Assembly (NCBI RefSeq): GCF_900634625.1
Contig: NC_041039.1
Span: 9,729,006-9,793,005 of the forward strand
Direction of reading: 5' to 3'
Length of the DNA stretch: 64,000 nt
Origin: Parambassis ranga
Taxonomy: Eukaryota; Chordata; Actinopteri; Ambassidae
The notes below the pieces were generated by a model. That model saw nothing but the letters and a program-made list of their open reading frames with translations, searched no databases and had not been told where the DNA came from. Below are positions 50,583 to 61,639 of this stretch, piece after piece. The translations under genes and the position numbers were made by a program. Within the stretch, counting starts at the first letter, position 1, and the number at the start of each line of letters is the position of its first letter.

Positions 50583-51027
50583 TTAACCTTTTGTATACAC
50601 GCGGCCCGAGGACGGGACGGTTCATGTTTTCACTGCAATATCTCCGTCTGGGCGCAGCCATTTTGTGCTCTTTGTTGACAACCTACACCTCGTTGGAAAG
50701 CCACTTCCCTACTCTATTGATTGACAGCTCGTTTGACCATACAAAAGGATCGAGGGCCTGTCCCTAGCCAAAAGAATCCAATGAGCGACTATATCGAGCG
50801 AAGCACCTCCCCCCACTCTTACGCTTGTATTTTCAGCCCATTATATTTGACGCTGAATCTGATGCAATGGACGTATAGCCAATAAGATTTCCGTCACGGG
50901 GATGTCCCACATGAAGGGGTTGTGGAAGGAGGGTGGGCTACAGGTCTAAGCGTAAATATAAACAGTGGATGCCGGCTGTCCATGCGTAAATGCGTAATAG
51001 TGAGAGTGAGCGTATATCTCCATTCCA

Positions 51028-51227
51028 GTGGTATTTCCAGTGACCAGAGAGATGGCGAAACGCATGGAAAAGAAGAATTACACTGTTGAAGAAGTTATTG
51101 AAGAGTGTACGAGACGGGAAAGCGACTTTTCTGACGAGGATGTGTCGGATGCGCAAAGTTATGTGTCGTCTGTTGACTCGGTGGAGGAGGACATGTTCAT
51201 TGAAGGAGAAGATATTGTCCATGACAA
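51028..51227 (+). pseudogene. piggyBac-like transposase N-terminal exon remnant
   Basis: An open frame starts at the ATG at 51052, or at an in-frame GTG 24 bases upstream. It encodes a basic start followed by an acidic Ser/Asp/Glu-rich stretch (RRESDFSDEDVSDAQSY, then SVEEDMFIEGED), which is characteristic of piggyBac transposase N termini. It ends at ACAA|GTAAGT (donor at 51228). Joining to an acceptor TTTTAG|GC at 51852/51853 keeps the frame and extends the acidic region by QTDSDTEWEPST before a stop about 20 codons later. The rest of the DDD catalytic domain is not present. The frame itself shows no early stops, so decay may be recent. Confidence 0.5.
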
Positions 51228-51307
51228 GTAAGTGTAACTTTTATACATGTTGCAGTTTTATAAATAGAATGTAGATGTTTCAAAGAATTAGTGAATACAG
51301 TGTTGTG

Positions 51308-51858
51308 TCCTTTGTTTTGTTTACCTGTGTGGGGGAGGTGTGCGCTTTTACTATTCCTCCAAAAGTAGTTGTGGAGGACTGATTTGTGAGGTGAACAATG
51401 AATACAGCTACAGTTGTTCTGTGAATGAATATCTGATATATACATACAACCATACATACATCTATAGTTATTTTGTTTTATATATATTTTGTGCATTTTT
51501 AGGCAAACACTGTGTTCTATTTCATTTACCTGTGTGGGTCCTTTGTTCTGTTTACCTGTGTGGGGGAGGTGTGTGCTTTTACTATTCCTCCAAAAGTAGT
51601 TGTGGAGGACTGATTTGTGAGGTGAACAATGAATACAGCTACAGTTGTTCTGTGAATGAATATCTGATATATACATACAACCATACATACATCTATAGTT
51701 ATTTTGTTTTATATATATTTTTTGCATTTTAGGCAAACACTGTTCTATTTTGTTTACCTGTGTGGTGTGCACTTTTACTATTGATTTGTGAGGTGAACAA
51801 TGAATGCAGATACAGTTGTTCTGTGAATGAAAACCTTATTTTTTGCATTTTAGGCAAA
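51308..51858. repeat. 231-bp tandem repeat, 2.4 copies, in the piggyBac-like intron
   Basis: TCCTTTGTT recurs at 51308 and 51539, and GATTTGTGAGGTGAACAATG at 51381, 51612 and 51783. The first two units are nearly identical with a period of 231. The third lacks about 60 bases and the 3' part. Each unit carries a TTTTAGGCAAAC sequence, so the array repeats the candidate 3' splice acceptor, with the last copy adjoining the second exon. Because 231 is a multiple of 3, open frames run through on both strands; these are not judged to be genes. Confidence 0.9.
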
Positions 51859-51960
51859 CTGATTCAGATACAGAGTGGGAGCCAAGCACCAGAGCCAGAG
51901 CAGCCACCTACTCCCAGTGTACAACATCACAAGCCAGTCTACATCTCTGGTGACAGTAAG
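51853..51960 (+). pseudogene. Putative second exon of the piggyBac-like transposase
   Basis: After the acceptor TTTTAG at 51847-51852 the sequence reads QTDSDTEWEPSTRARA in the frame carried over from the upstream exon. The +1 frame reads PEPEQPPTPSVQHHKPV, a composition also plausible for this spacer, so a one-base frameshift may sit near 51890-51900. The catalytic core that should follow is absent. Confidence 0.35.
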
Positions 51961-51992
51961 ACACCCATCAAGCTTTCTAGCTGTGCTTTGTA

Positions 51993-52067
51993 GCAGCCCG
52001 TGACTGTAACAGTGGCATACTGAGAACAACATGTGGCTGTGAAACCTGTGGAATTGTAAACATGTAA
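51993..52067 (+). pseudogene. piggyBac-like transposase C-terminal Cys motif remnant
   Basis: A frame ending in TAA at 52065-52067 reads RDCNSGILRTTCGCETCGI. Its cysteine spacing resembles the Cys-rich zinc-binding tail found at the C terminus of many piggyBac transposases. It follows the N-terminal remnant by less than 50 bases where an intact gene would have over 1 kb, which indicates an internal deletion. Confidence 0.4.
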
Positions 52068-55032
52068 ACAGTTTGCTGTAAGTAGTTTGGGTATTTGTTT
52101 AGATAAAGGTGTTGTTTTTGACCATATCTCTTGTTCTGAGTCTTTTCTTGTGATGCACAATTTCAGTTTCAGTAGAATAATGAGCATTCAATGTGTTTTT
52201 GCTTCACTAACATTATTTCAATCATACTAATAGTGAATCTGAATATGGAATGAGGTTCCTCTAAGTGGCACCTTTCATTAGAGCTCTCATTGATGTCTGT
52301 ATGTTGAAGCATTCCAGAGTTATGCACTTTGGTGCCAAAGTGTCCATTTGGAGACTCCAAATGGCACTTTTTGGAGAGCGCCTGGGAATACCTACAGAAA
52401 AACCTGTCCCAAATGGTCATTTCTTGTCCAATTACTATCTACTTTTAACTGGGAATAGGTAAGACTTCAGCCTGTGTCACTATATTGTCATCTAATCAAC
52501 ATCACCATGCTCCAGTTGTCAAGCAGCCTTTTTTTACAAAAAAAATTTAGGCGAGCTACAAAATCTTTTTATTTCTCTGTGTTTAGACTTCTCTCACTGT
52601 TAACCATTTGCAATTGCAGTAAATCACACAGCTAAAATAAAAATTTCAGAGTGTTACCTTCACAATGAGACCAAGCTTTTGCACATACTCCTAAGGGCTC
52701 ACAAACAGCTTGTAGTTTAATTTGGGTATGCCTTTGACAGGCGTTTCATCAACTATTGAGGGTGGTGTTAAAGGGTAATATATCGAGGACAGCAACCAAT
52801 TTTGTGATCGATACATATATCACACAATAGACCATATAGAAAATTAAATTGTCTCACTGCATTGGATTAGGACATCTCAAACTGCAGTAAATATCAGAGC
52901 AGGTGGCTGGATTTGAATGTTTAGCGTGTGTGAAATCGTGTCTTGGTTATGTTATTCTACCATGTGTGCAGTGCTTAGTGTTGACGTTGCTATGGGTCAA
53001 AATAATGAAGCACTCTCTTTCACTCTTTATTCATATAGCCTTTGTATGCAGCATTAATGTGCTGTATTATGTGCACACAGTAGAGGTTGAGAATGCAGTA
53101 TTTTTCCAAAGCCTAGACATATCAAGCTTATTGTAAACTATGTAGAGTTGTGCAATGTAGCATATTTAAAGTGCAATGATACACAGTAAATGTCTTGGCT
53201 GATGATGAAATACTGTGTAAAACATGGCTTCAGGTGCAATTTGGGTTTACTAAGTCAAGTGATCTCATTTTATGTTGGGCTGTGTGCTAATGCAGTTATA
53301 ATGTACAGTCTCGGTTTTCAAGTACTGGATATATGAGGCAGTAACGTGATTTATTTTCCACTCGTTGCTCGTGTTCCTGCATTTTGGTGAAGATCTAAAT
53401 GAATCTCTAGTGTCCTGGAAGACAGACAGGCTTTGTCCATTGGGGATAATGACATATTTTACCGGCTCCCTTTGTCTTCTCTTCTCCTCTCTCTCAATCT
53501 TCCTCTGTGGTTATTGTGTCCGCTGTCATTGTATTCCTCCATCTATTTTTGCTTTGCTTTTGTGCTCTCTGTTATCCTTACATTCGCTCCTCAGCTCACA
53601 TTCATGAGCATATGGGCATTCTCAGCAAAAAAAATGAAAGAAAGAAAGAAAAAAAAAAACTGGCACACTTGTGAACACAATGTGAGCATGTGGCATGTGT
53701 GTGTCCATACTCTGAATCTATCATCTGGTTTTCTTTATTTGAGGATGTTATATATCCGTCTCTACTCTCCGCACACAAGCCCCATTGGCTCAGAAGTAAG
53801 GATATAGCAGGCGAATGGAGCAGTGCACAATGGATGCCTGTTGGGAAACCACGGGACGCTGTGTTGGCGCACGGCCCATTCCACTCTCCCCTCGGTTGTA
53901 AGAAATCTTCCTCAGTGAAGTGTGCTTGTAATTCCATGCACATCTCACTTGCCTGATTCCAGACGTGTGAAACGCCAGCCGCATTTACATTTTTTTAAAG
54001 CAATTCAAGCGTCTGGCTTTGCTTTTCAATACAATCAATGGCTGCTTCCTCTGTTTCGGAAACAACTAAGTCAGTCACCACTTTTATATGTATGTAGGAG
54101 TGCCACCTTTTGTGGTATTTTGGAAACATTTTTTTTACCGTGTGAGCCAAAATGCAACTAAACTGACACAGCTACCAAGGCTGCTGTAAATCAGTTGACT
54201 GAAACAACAGCTATGAAGTCAAAAATGAATTGTTAGTTAAGTCCTACATATTAAAGCCACTTGTACCGAGGATTTTCTTTGGGGGTTGGACTGTACAATG
54301 AGCAGAAGTCTTAAGTTTGTCATCTTTTCTTTACCCTATAAGAGAATTTATCATAAAAGAAAACTATAATGGTGATAAATGGCTGGCTGCTTTTTCTTCC
54401 TAATCATGGGAAATGACAGCCAACAGATGGACACATCATTTTCAGTAATAGGCCAGAACAAAATCTCTCCTCTTCTAAATACAAAAGCTTAATAAGAAAC
54501 CAGTGTCAAAGTGAATTCTGAGGTGGAAACAAAATGCCATATCTGTCTATACAACAGCCCGGCATCATACAGAAGTCCAAAGGCAGTCGGTTACTGTGCT
54601 ACAGTTTATAGTAAGATGGATAGAAAACAGCGGAAAGCACCGCAGACAATTGTTTTCTCTCATGTCAGAGAAAAACGTATGCTATTCCATGACACGCGAC
54701 CCTGCACTTTTAGTTTGTTTGTTTTTTTTTCTGGTTATACATGAAGCCTGCACAAAGTACCACTGTAGGGCCGGTGAAGCGTGTAAGGGGGATTAAAAAC
54801 AAAGATATAAATCCAGTTTGCCTCCCTCTTTCTCTCCAGGGAGGTCAGGCTCAGATTTGTCAGACTGCCTCTGAGGCCCCTCTGTCTCTCCCGAGACATG
54901 CTCTGCTTGTTCGTTGAGTCTAGCTCAAGCCAGGCTACTTCTATACAGTGTGTGCAACTGCACCAATTTACTCATATCTTCCTAGTTTGAAGGCCATCTC
55001 CTTGTGCCTCTATCATTTTAAGCTAAAGCTTA
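52068..55032 (+). other. nrg3 intron 1, between the two piggyBac-type elements
   Basis: 52068-52450 probably still belongs to the upstream transposon and contains palindromes at 52325-52342 and 52344-52364. The remainder shows no gene. Confidence 0.5.
53627..53659. repeat. A-rich / (GAAA)n tract
   Basis: An A run, four GAAA units and a second A run. It could be an old retrotransposon tail, but nothing upstream is recognisable. Confidence 0.85.
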
Positions 55033-55882
55033 TTAACCCTTATGCACAGTTCGGGACATTTTTGTCCTCTGAGAGTAATTTTTCTGTTTAATTTGGCCAC
55101 AACTTATCAAATTGAATCACTTTTGCTGAATAAGCTTAATTTTATGTACATTTTATTTGTTAAAATTTTTCATAGGTCAATAATACACTGTGGGCAAATT
55201 TTACCCCCTTTCGTGTTGTTTGGGACAAAAACGTCCTCTAACTTTAACAGTTTTATAAATATATCAGATAAATATTTTGTAATATTTTTTTGCATAGACC
55301 TTTTAATTAACTTCAATTCTGATCAAAAGTAGTAAAACAGGATTTTAATAGGGTCATTAGATTGTCAACTGTAAAACTCACAAATTTTACCTCCTACCAC
55401 AGGGTAAACCACCAACAATCAAGAATGCATGATTATGTGGTGCCATGGCTGTGGAGTCCAAAAATGTGGTTATAATGGAAGTCTATGGGACAAAAACGTC
55501 CACAACAAACACAAAAGGAGAAAAAATGAAAATCCAGTGCTGTGCAAAAAGTAATAATGAAAAAATAAAAAAGTCAATGTTTGACATGTCCAAGACTGTA
55601 ATGAAGGTTAAAAAAATCAAGTCCACATTCACCTTTTCTATTAAAAATGAGCCATTTTGTGTGTTTTTTTTTTCCATTTATCGGCACCACCCCTTATGAA
55701 ATTGGTGATTAAAGGGTTAAAATCCTGGGGGGAAATCATTGTTTTACTACTTTGATCAGAACTGAAGTTAATTAAAAGGTCTATGCATCTATCTGATATA
55801 TTTTTAAAACTGTTAGTTAGAGGATGTTTTTGTCCCGAACAACACGAAAGGGTAGTGTTTGCGAACACTGCACAAGGGTTAA
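55033..55882. mobile_element. TTAA-bounded non-autonomous piggyBac-type element
   Basis: The 842-bp body lies between TTAA at 55033-55036 and TTAA at 55879-55882. Ends read CCCTTATGCACAGTTCG (left) and, inverted, CCCTTGTGCAGTGTTCG (right). Inside are long inverted arms: about 55199-55355 on the left and the reverse complement of about 55718-55858 on the right, near-identical over about 140 bases (including GACCTTTTAATTAACTTCA). The motif GGGACAAAAACGTCC or its variants appears near 55053, 55222, 55487 and 55826. No transposase frame is present. The left arm lies about 160 bases in from its end, whereas the right arm is about 25 bases in, so the left side carries an extra segment that itself begins with a terminus-like sequence. 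It is in nrg3 intron 1. Confidence 0.8.
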
Positions 55883-57480
55883 GGTGCATTTTAGCCCAAA
55901 CTTTTTTTCTTTGGTCTCATCATGATGCTTCTGTAAGAGATGATACTTTTTAACTCAGACACAGCTATAACACAGTTGTGAGTGCCACTGCAGTACGGCA
56001 CATTTTAAACAAGCTTAATTATTTAAAATCAGTGTATTCCACAAAAAGACTGGATGTCAGAAATTATTTATATTGACGCTATAGAAGGCATTAGTACACT
56101 TGAATATGTTGCAGAACATTGAATTCTTCTGACGCTGTGTTTTCAGGAAAATGTTCTCAAACCATAGTAAGACAAAAAGCTTTGATTGCTTATCGAGCAT
56201 ATATCTTAAATAGATTAGCTCTTGGTTTTCATTCATCAGTTGTGAAAATATTCTTCAATATACTTTGCACTTGCAAATTAATGAAACGTTGCAGCATTCT
56301 GCAGTGTTGGCCCTAAACATCTAGCTAGCAGAGACACTTGACACTGATGGGCACCAATTACAAAGCAGAATGCATCAGTGTATTCAGTGGGGTAAGCCTG
56401 CAGTCAAATTATCCTGCACAGTAAATGCTTGAAATTTTGTGGGAATTGATCCCATGCCCTTTCCATTTCTGGTGCCGTGCTCTGCCCACTGAACCTCAAA
56501 GAATCAATAAGGAAGGGGTAGGGAGAAAGCCTCAAGTAAGAACAGCTGAGAGAGAGAGAGAGGGGTGGGTTGTAATGAAAGAAGCAGGACAGAAGAGGGT
56601 GTGTTGGATAAAAAAGAGAAAAAAATGAATATATTTGGGGCAAAGACTGTCAAAAACCATGAGAGCACAGCCCAGAAGTAAGGATCCAGCTGCAAGGTAA
56701 AGGCATATAGACATCACAGTTGAATGAATGAGCCTTGGCCAGATATTTTACTTATCTCAGACCACCATTCTACCTGTTCTATTATTATCTCTGATTTTCA
56801 TGCAGATTGCCTTGAAGGTATTATCCATATTTGAATTTTACAAGTATTTCACTTCAGTCCTGTCACCACAATGTCTGCATGATGTATCTTATACTGAACT
56901 GAATCAGCAGGCAATGTAAATCAGTGGAAGATATCATTGTATTATATTATATTTTATGCATGCATTTTATGGCACCATAAATTTGTGCGTGTGTCTGTGG
57001 AATATATTGCTATGTTTCAATACAGACTATAAAGAAAGCACACGTTTGCAAGTAGCTACTGTAGGTTAATCATTTAATAATTTAAATAATTAATAAAAGG
57101 TAGTTTTTTGTATAATACAAATTGACTTCTCAAGCAAAACTGACATGTAATTAGTTCATGTTTCTATTTTTATATACTAGATTTTTGGTGGCTGAATAAA
57201 GCAAGAGGGCTGAAAGTGTGTGTGCTTTTTTATGTTGAAACCATTTAGTGAAATGTTAAATTTCATAAATGTGCATTTTGGCTGGTTGGCCCTTTGTTCG
57301 ACTGATAGAATAGAAATAATAGTAAGGCAGTCCAGTGCAACACCCAGGAAGTGGAGCTGTGGATTGTTGCGTAACAGACATTTGATCCTTGATTGAAGCT
57401 CTTAGGCAACGCTTCCTTTCAGACTGTGTAAATCTGGCTTCTCCTTTAGTTGAATTGGCAGACACTGACCGCAACTATGG

Positions 57481-57500
57481 CCCTAACCCTAACCTTAACC
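57481..57500. repeat. Short telomere-like repeat
   Basis: Three to four CCCTAA-like units, the last degenerate. Too short to call an interstitial telomere tract. Confidence 0.6.
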
Positions 57501-58499
57501 TCCAATACTCTATGGCATACACAACTTGTTGGGGGTGCTAAAAGGCCTGGGACCAAATCTTACCTGAGGGAGTCTTGATTCTCTTCCTGTCAGTCTTAGA
57601 GTACAGGCATGATAGCAACAGAACAAAAAACACAAACATTTCATCAGTTGTAAATAACAGCATCAAAGGCAGAATCCATAATTCTTAAAATGAAAATAAA
57701 TTTGCTTTTCATTGTATTGTATGCAATTTGTGACACTGCTGCAGTAGATATCCTGTGAAGTTAATGTGCTGCTCTTAGGTGATATTTGATCTAGATTGAC
57801 TCATAGATTGCTGAGGAGGAGGTCTGCCTGCTGCAAGCACTGACTGAGGCCATCTTAGGGCTTCTTAATGTCACTGTGTGATTTATGTAGACAAAATGTC
57901 CACCGGGAGGTGGCAGAGAGAAGAAGAGGTGGGACAGGAGTTGGGGTGAGGGTGAAATATTAATGTATGGGAAGAGAAACATGTGGAATGTGTGTTGCCG
58001 GAAATGTGAATAATTGATGAAACCTCCCTCCTAAAGTGCTTGAAATGTTCTGTGCCTGCTGGTCTAATGGCAGAAACACAGTATGGGACTTTAGTGTATG
58101 TTATTTGGCTTCCACAGGCTGCCTTTCAAGAGGCAGAGGCACCAGCAGTCACAAGTGACCTGTCATATTATTAGCAGTCCCTGGATAACAAATCAGTAAA
58201 ACTCTTAGCTTGGCATTCGGCCTATTTTAGCTCATCTCCTTTCATGAAAGTAGCAATGACTTCTCCCCACAGAGTTAATTGTTACTGACTTCTCCACAGA
58301 GAAATAAAGGTGTTCTTAGCCTAAGGAAAGAAATAATCCTAATGGAAAGTAAACAGTGAGATCATTATTGCCTCTGAACATGACTCCCCCAGTTTATATC
58401 TTTTCAAATAGGAGGAGATTTAGGGATGGTGGTCAAATGTCCTCTCAAGTCTACTTACACACAAGTATGCTACTTAGTCGCTACAGTATTAGCCATCTT

Positions 58500-58533
58500 T
58501 TCATTCATTCATTCATTCATTCATTCATTCATT
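58500..58533. repeat. (TCAT)n microsatellite
   Basis: Eight or so TCAT units in nrg3 intron 1. Confidence 0.95.
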
Positions 58534-60359
58534 GATTAATGTGCAGAGAACAGTTGCTTGCTTATAGCTGAAGGGATTTTGAGATGGTGTGTGTGGCTGC
58601 ACTGAGAGAGGATTACAGTCCATCATATCTGATCTGAGACTGTTAGATCCCAATATTGAATTATGGACCCTGTGGGGTCTCTGCTTCCGTTATCAATTTG
58701 CAAACGAATAAGGCGGAAAAGAAGGGAATTGGAGGCTTGATGTCTGGGTGGTGGCGGTGGTAGTGAAGTGGTGGCTTTGAGGCAGGTTTTGGTGCGATGC
58801 GATGAATCTAATAACAGCCAATTTTTGTCAGCCAGGGGACTGCAAGTGGCAACAACCCACAGTGCCATGTGTGATTTAGGTTAGCTTGAATTCTTTCCTG
58901 TTAGGTTGGATAAATGGGTTCCATTCTGGATGGATTACAGCTGTAGTGGTCACATAAAGCCTTCATTAACCATTATGAAAAACGTTTTTTATGGCCCACA
59001 AATCCTTTAAAGCTGTGTGAGGGGTTACTGTGTGTAAGATTTTAAAACATATACAAGATTATAAATAATGTTTTTGAGTTTTATGAATACACTAATAAAG
59101 ACAATACTTGAAGATCTGCCTGCTAGTGTTGTATGTGACCTCCTGGTTGATTCATTTTCTCCAAATTTCCTCAGTTATTTAAGCAGAGACAGATTATTTA
59201 AGTCACGACTTTAAGCGGAGGTATGCACAGCATGTTAGAACATGATTTCTCACTACCCTGCTTCGCACATAGCATCTGGGTACATGACGAGCCTGCAGGA
59301 AAGTGTGGATTGCGGAGGTTGCAGCAGTCGGATTGATTCACTGCAATGTGTGGCCTGCTGCCACCCCCAGTGACGGGAAATGTGCCATGGTGCCCTGGTT
59401 GAGATGGAGAGGGTTGTTGTGGCGTGTGGAGGTGGAGGTGGAGATGGAGGTCACCTCTCTCTTTCTCTGGCCTACCTCCCACTATCATTCATACCTCTAT
59501 ACTTAGTTTCTCCTTTTTTTATTCTCATCCTTCCATTGTCTATTTTAAGGCACCCCCTGCCTCTCTCTTCTGTCTCTTTGCTTCTTTCATTCAACTCACA
59601 TCCCTGACTATGTGACTACCAGCCAATGAGAGCTCTTATCTCCAGAGTGTACCGGAAGAGATAAGAACATCATTCATCATTCCATATTAGCGACTGTCGC
59701 CACTTCCTCTAAAGAATTCCCAAGGAAATGATGACAAGGGGATGGAGGCTATTTTGTTATTGTTATCAATTGTGCTGCTTTTAATGCCTTTTTGAGGCCT
59801 CTGAAATTCTTCAGTCCTTCGTATAACGATAAACCTTACAGCTGCATTGGTGTTACATGCTCAGTCATTGTGTCCCATGACAGCTCAGCACCTTACGTAA
59901 TCATTTCCATTGACATATTTTTGCACCCCACTGTAAATGTCGAATAGGATTACAAATGATCCAATTCATTTGTTAGTTTGTAAAGCACTGCATAATGCTA
60001 ATATGTTAGCAGAAGTAGGAGAAACAATGTAATTACAACAGAGCAGAAAATAATTACCACCTTTATAAACAGATTGAATATGTGAAGTTTAACTGAGATT
60101 TAATCCACTCTCTGCTGTCTTTTTACTTGATATTTTAAGTGTGACTATAACAGTGTCTCAGATAATGTCCTGAAAATGAAAAACACATCCCTGGAGACTG
60201 AGGTTTTTCTAGACGGAGAACTGAAGTCATTAAGTCTCTCCTACAGAAACTCTAACCCAGACAGTGAGGTTAGAATGACCTCTTTAAAACATGCATGCAA
60301 GACTTTTTGTTGGAGGTCTTCTGAATTCTTTTTTAACACTTTGTTTTTGTACATACATC

Positions 60360-60860
60360 TCATGGATGACACGTTATGTAAAGGACTGCGCTTTTTAAAG
60401 AGGCTAGAAAATATTCAACATTCTGCTGCAAGACTTGTGATCAAAACTAAAATGAGGCAGCAGATCATTCTAATTGAAGTGGAGTGATGAGCTGTTTTAA
60501 CACAGCCCAGTGTGTTTTGAAGAACACTGGCTCGCTGTAACATTTGGATCCATCTTTCCTTTCATTGTACACAAAGCTGTAAGTGGATATGGGCCTGCCT
60601 GCATGGCAGAGTCTTCTGTTGTTGTCCACTGATGTTCCGCTGTGTTAGATCTTGAAAACTGGGAGAAGAAAACCGGAGATGTGCACTTTTAAAAGTCTTC
60701 TCCCAAACTGTGGAATTCTATTCCCAAGGATATTAGGGAGCCAACTTCAGTCAGGCAGTTTAAAAGACGTGTCTTTCAGTTCAGCTCGTACTCACTAGAA
60801 AAACAAGTGAAGAAATGTGGTCGAATTTTAAAGGACTGTTATCTGTGTAGCTATGCACCC
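60360..60860 (+). mobile_element. 3' end of an L2/CR1-like LINE, inactive
   Basis: Translated blocks in the right order identify the C-terminal tail of an L2/CR1-type polyprotein. They are LKRLENIQHSAARLVIKT (60388-60441), HWLAVTFGSIFPFIVHKAVS then GPACMAES (60524-60613), and SPKLWNSIPKDIREPTSV then QFKRR (about 60705-60773). The family consensus is LQxIQNAAARLLTxT, HWLPVxxRIxFKILLLVYKAL, GLAPxYLxDLL, APxLWNxLP. Stop codons between the blocks show that it is inactive. It has the same orientation as nrg3. Confidence 0.75.
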
Positions 60861-61615
60861 TTTTGAGGTTGTGTTGATTGATAAGTTTTTGGCCTTGGGC
60901 AAAAGGAGAGAGGTTACACAGCTCTCATCATATGCAAGTGCAGTCCAGCCCTGTGAGTGAGGATTTCTGTTTCATCTTTCAGACAGTGCTGACTAATGCA
61001 TGCTACAGTGCTTTCTAATTACCTGAAACTGAAAGTACCGCAAAAGTTATTGACCTCAAACTTTCTGCATAATCACTCAAATACATATATACATGTAGTG
61101 TGAGTTTGTACTACTGTTTCCACTTTAGGCCCATGAACTTATCACCCCTTGTAGAATTTGGTTGCTAGTAATAAAATATTAATGCTGGAATATAAATCAC
61201 CTTGCTTCAGAGATTAAACATCTAGTTTAGGTGTTTGTGTATGTTATTGTGGAATATACATTGAAAGATGACCTAAGCTGCAGCAGCTAACATTATTTTC
61301 AGAATGCTGTGTCAGAAGCCCCAGGTGTGCTGACCATGGCACTGATGAAGATTGAGAGAAGGGGCCCAAGTGAAGAGGGAGGGATCGACTAAGGTCCTCT
61401 CATGTTATTTTCCTGGGGGTGTGCACAGCTTGTCTCATGCAGTAATCCATGCATGGTAAAACCTTATCCATGGGGATAATGTCAACTCACTCCCAAAGAT
61501 AACAAGACAAAAGCCCTTGCCGAGCGATCACTCCAGAGTGTGTTTCATATTCCCCTAATCTGCCATCTTACATGGCTCTGTTCTATGGGTTTGTTGCCCC
61601 AGCTTGGCGATTAAC

Positions 61616-61639
61616 AAAAAAAAAAAAAAAAAAAAAAAA
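61616..61639. repeat. Poly(A) run of 24
   Basis: An uninterrupted A run in nrg3 intron 1, with no recognised element directly upstream. Confidence 0.95.

Larger units (their letters stand above)
50583..52067 (+). mobile_element. Internally deleted piggyBac-type DNA transposon
   Basis: The left end is a TTAA (50583-50586) followed by CCTTTTGTATACACGCGG and a CpG-rich leader to about 51000, unlike the AT-rich surroundings. TTAA target duplication followed by CC is typical of piggyBac elements. A spliced reading frame for the transposase N terminus and a detached Cys-rich C terminus are present (separate entries), with the catalytic core missing between them. Sequence from 52068 to about 52450 contains two short palindromes and may be the 3' terminal region. 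A TTAA at 52445-52448 is a weak candidate right end, but its flank does not convincingly invert the left end. The right boundary is therefore unresolved; the listed end is the last coding remnant. It lies in nrg3 intron 1. Confidence 0.6.
55883..60359 (+). other. nrg3 intron 1
   Basis: No EGF-like exon or other coding exon was recognised. It holds the TCAT microsatellite at 58500 and the short telomere-like run at 57481. Confidence 0.6.

Noticed and set aside
51197..51772. 191-codon minus-strand frame with internal protein repeats, and the 130-codon plus-strand frame over the same bases
   Set aside because: Both arise because the 231-bp tandem repeat has a period divisible by 3, so an open frame in one unit continues in the next. 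Composition is unlike a protein domain and the region is a transposon intron.
53602..53943. 113-codon minus-strand frame
   Set aside because: Ends in a Phe/Ser run from the GAAA tract and has no domain.
60176..60487. 103-codon plus-strand frame considered as a gene
   Set aside because: Its C-terminal part is the LINE motif block described at 60360-60860; the upstream part is unrelated sequence.
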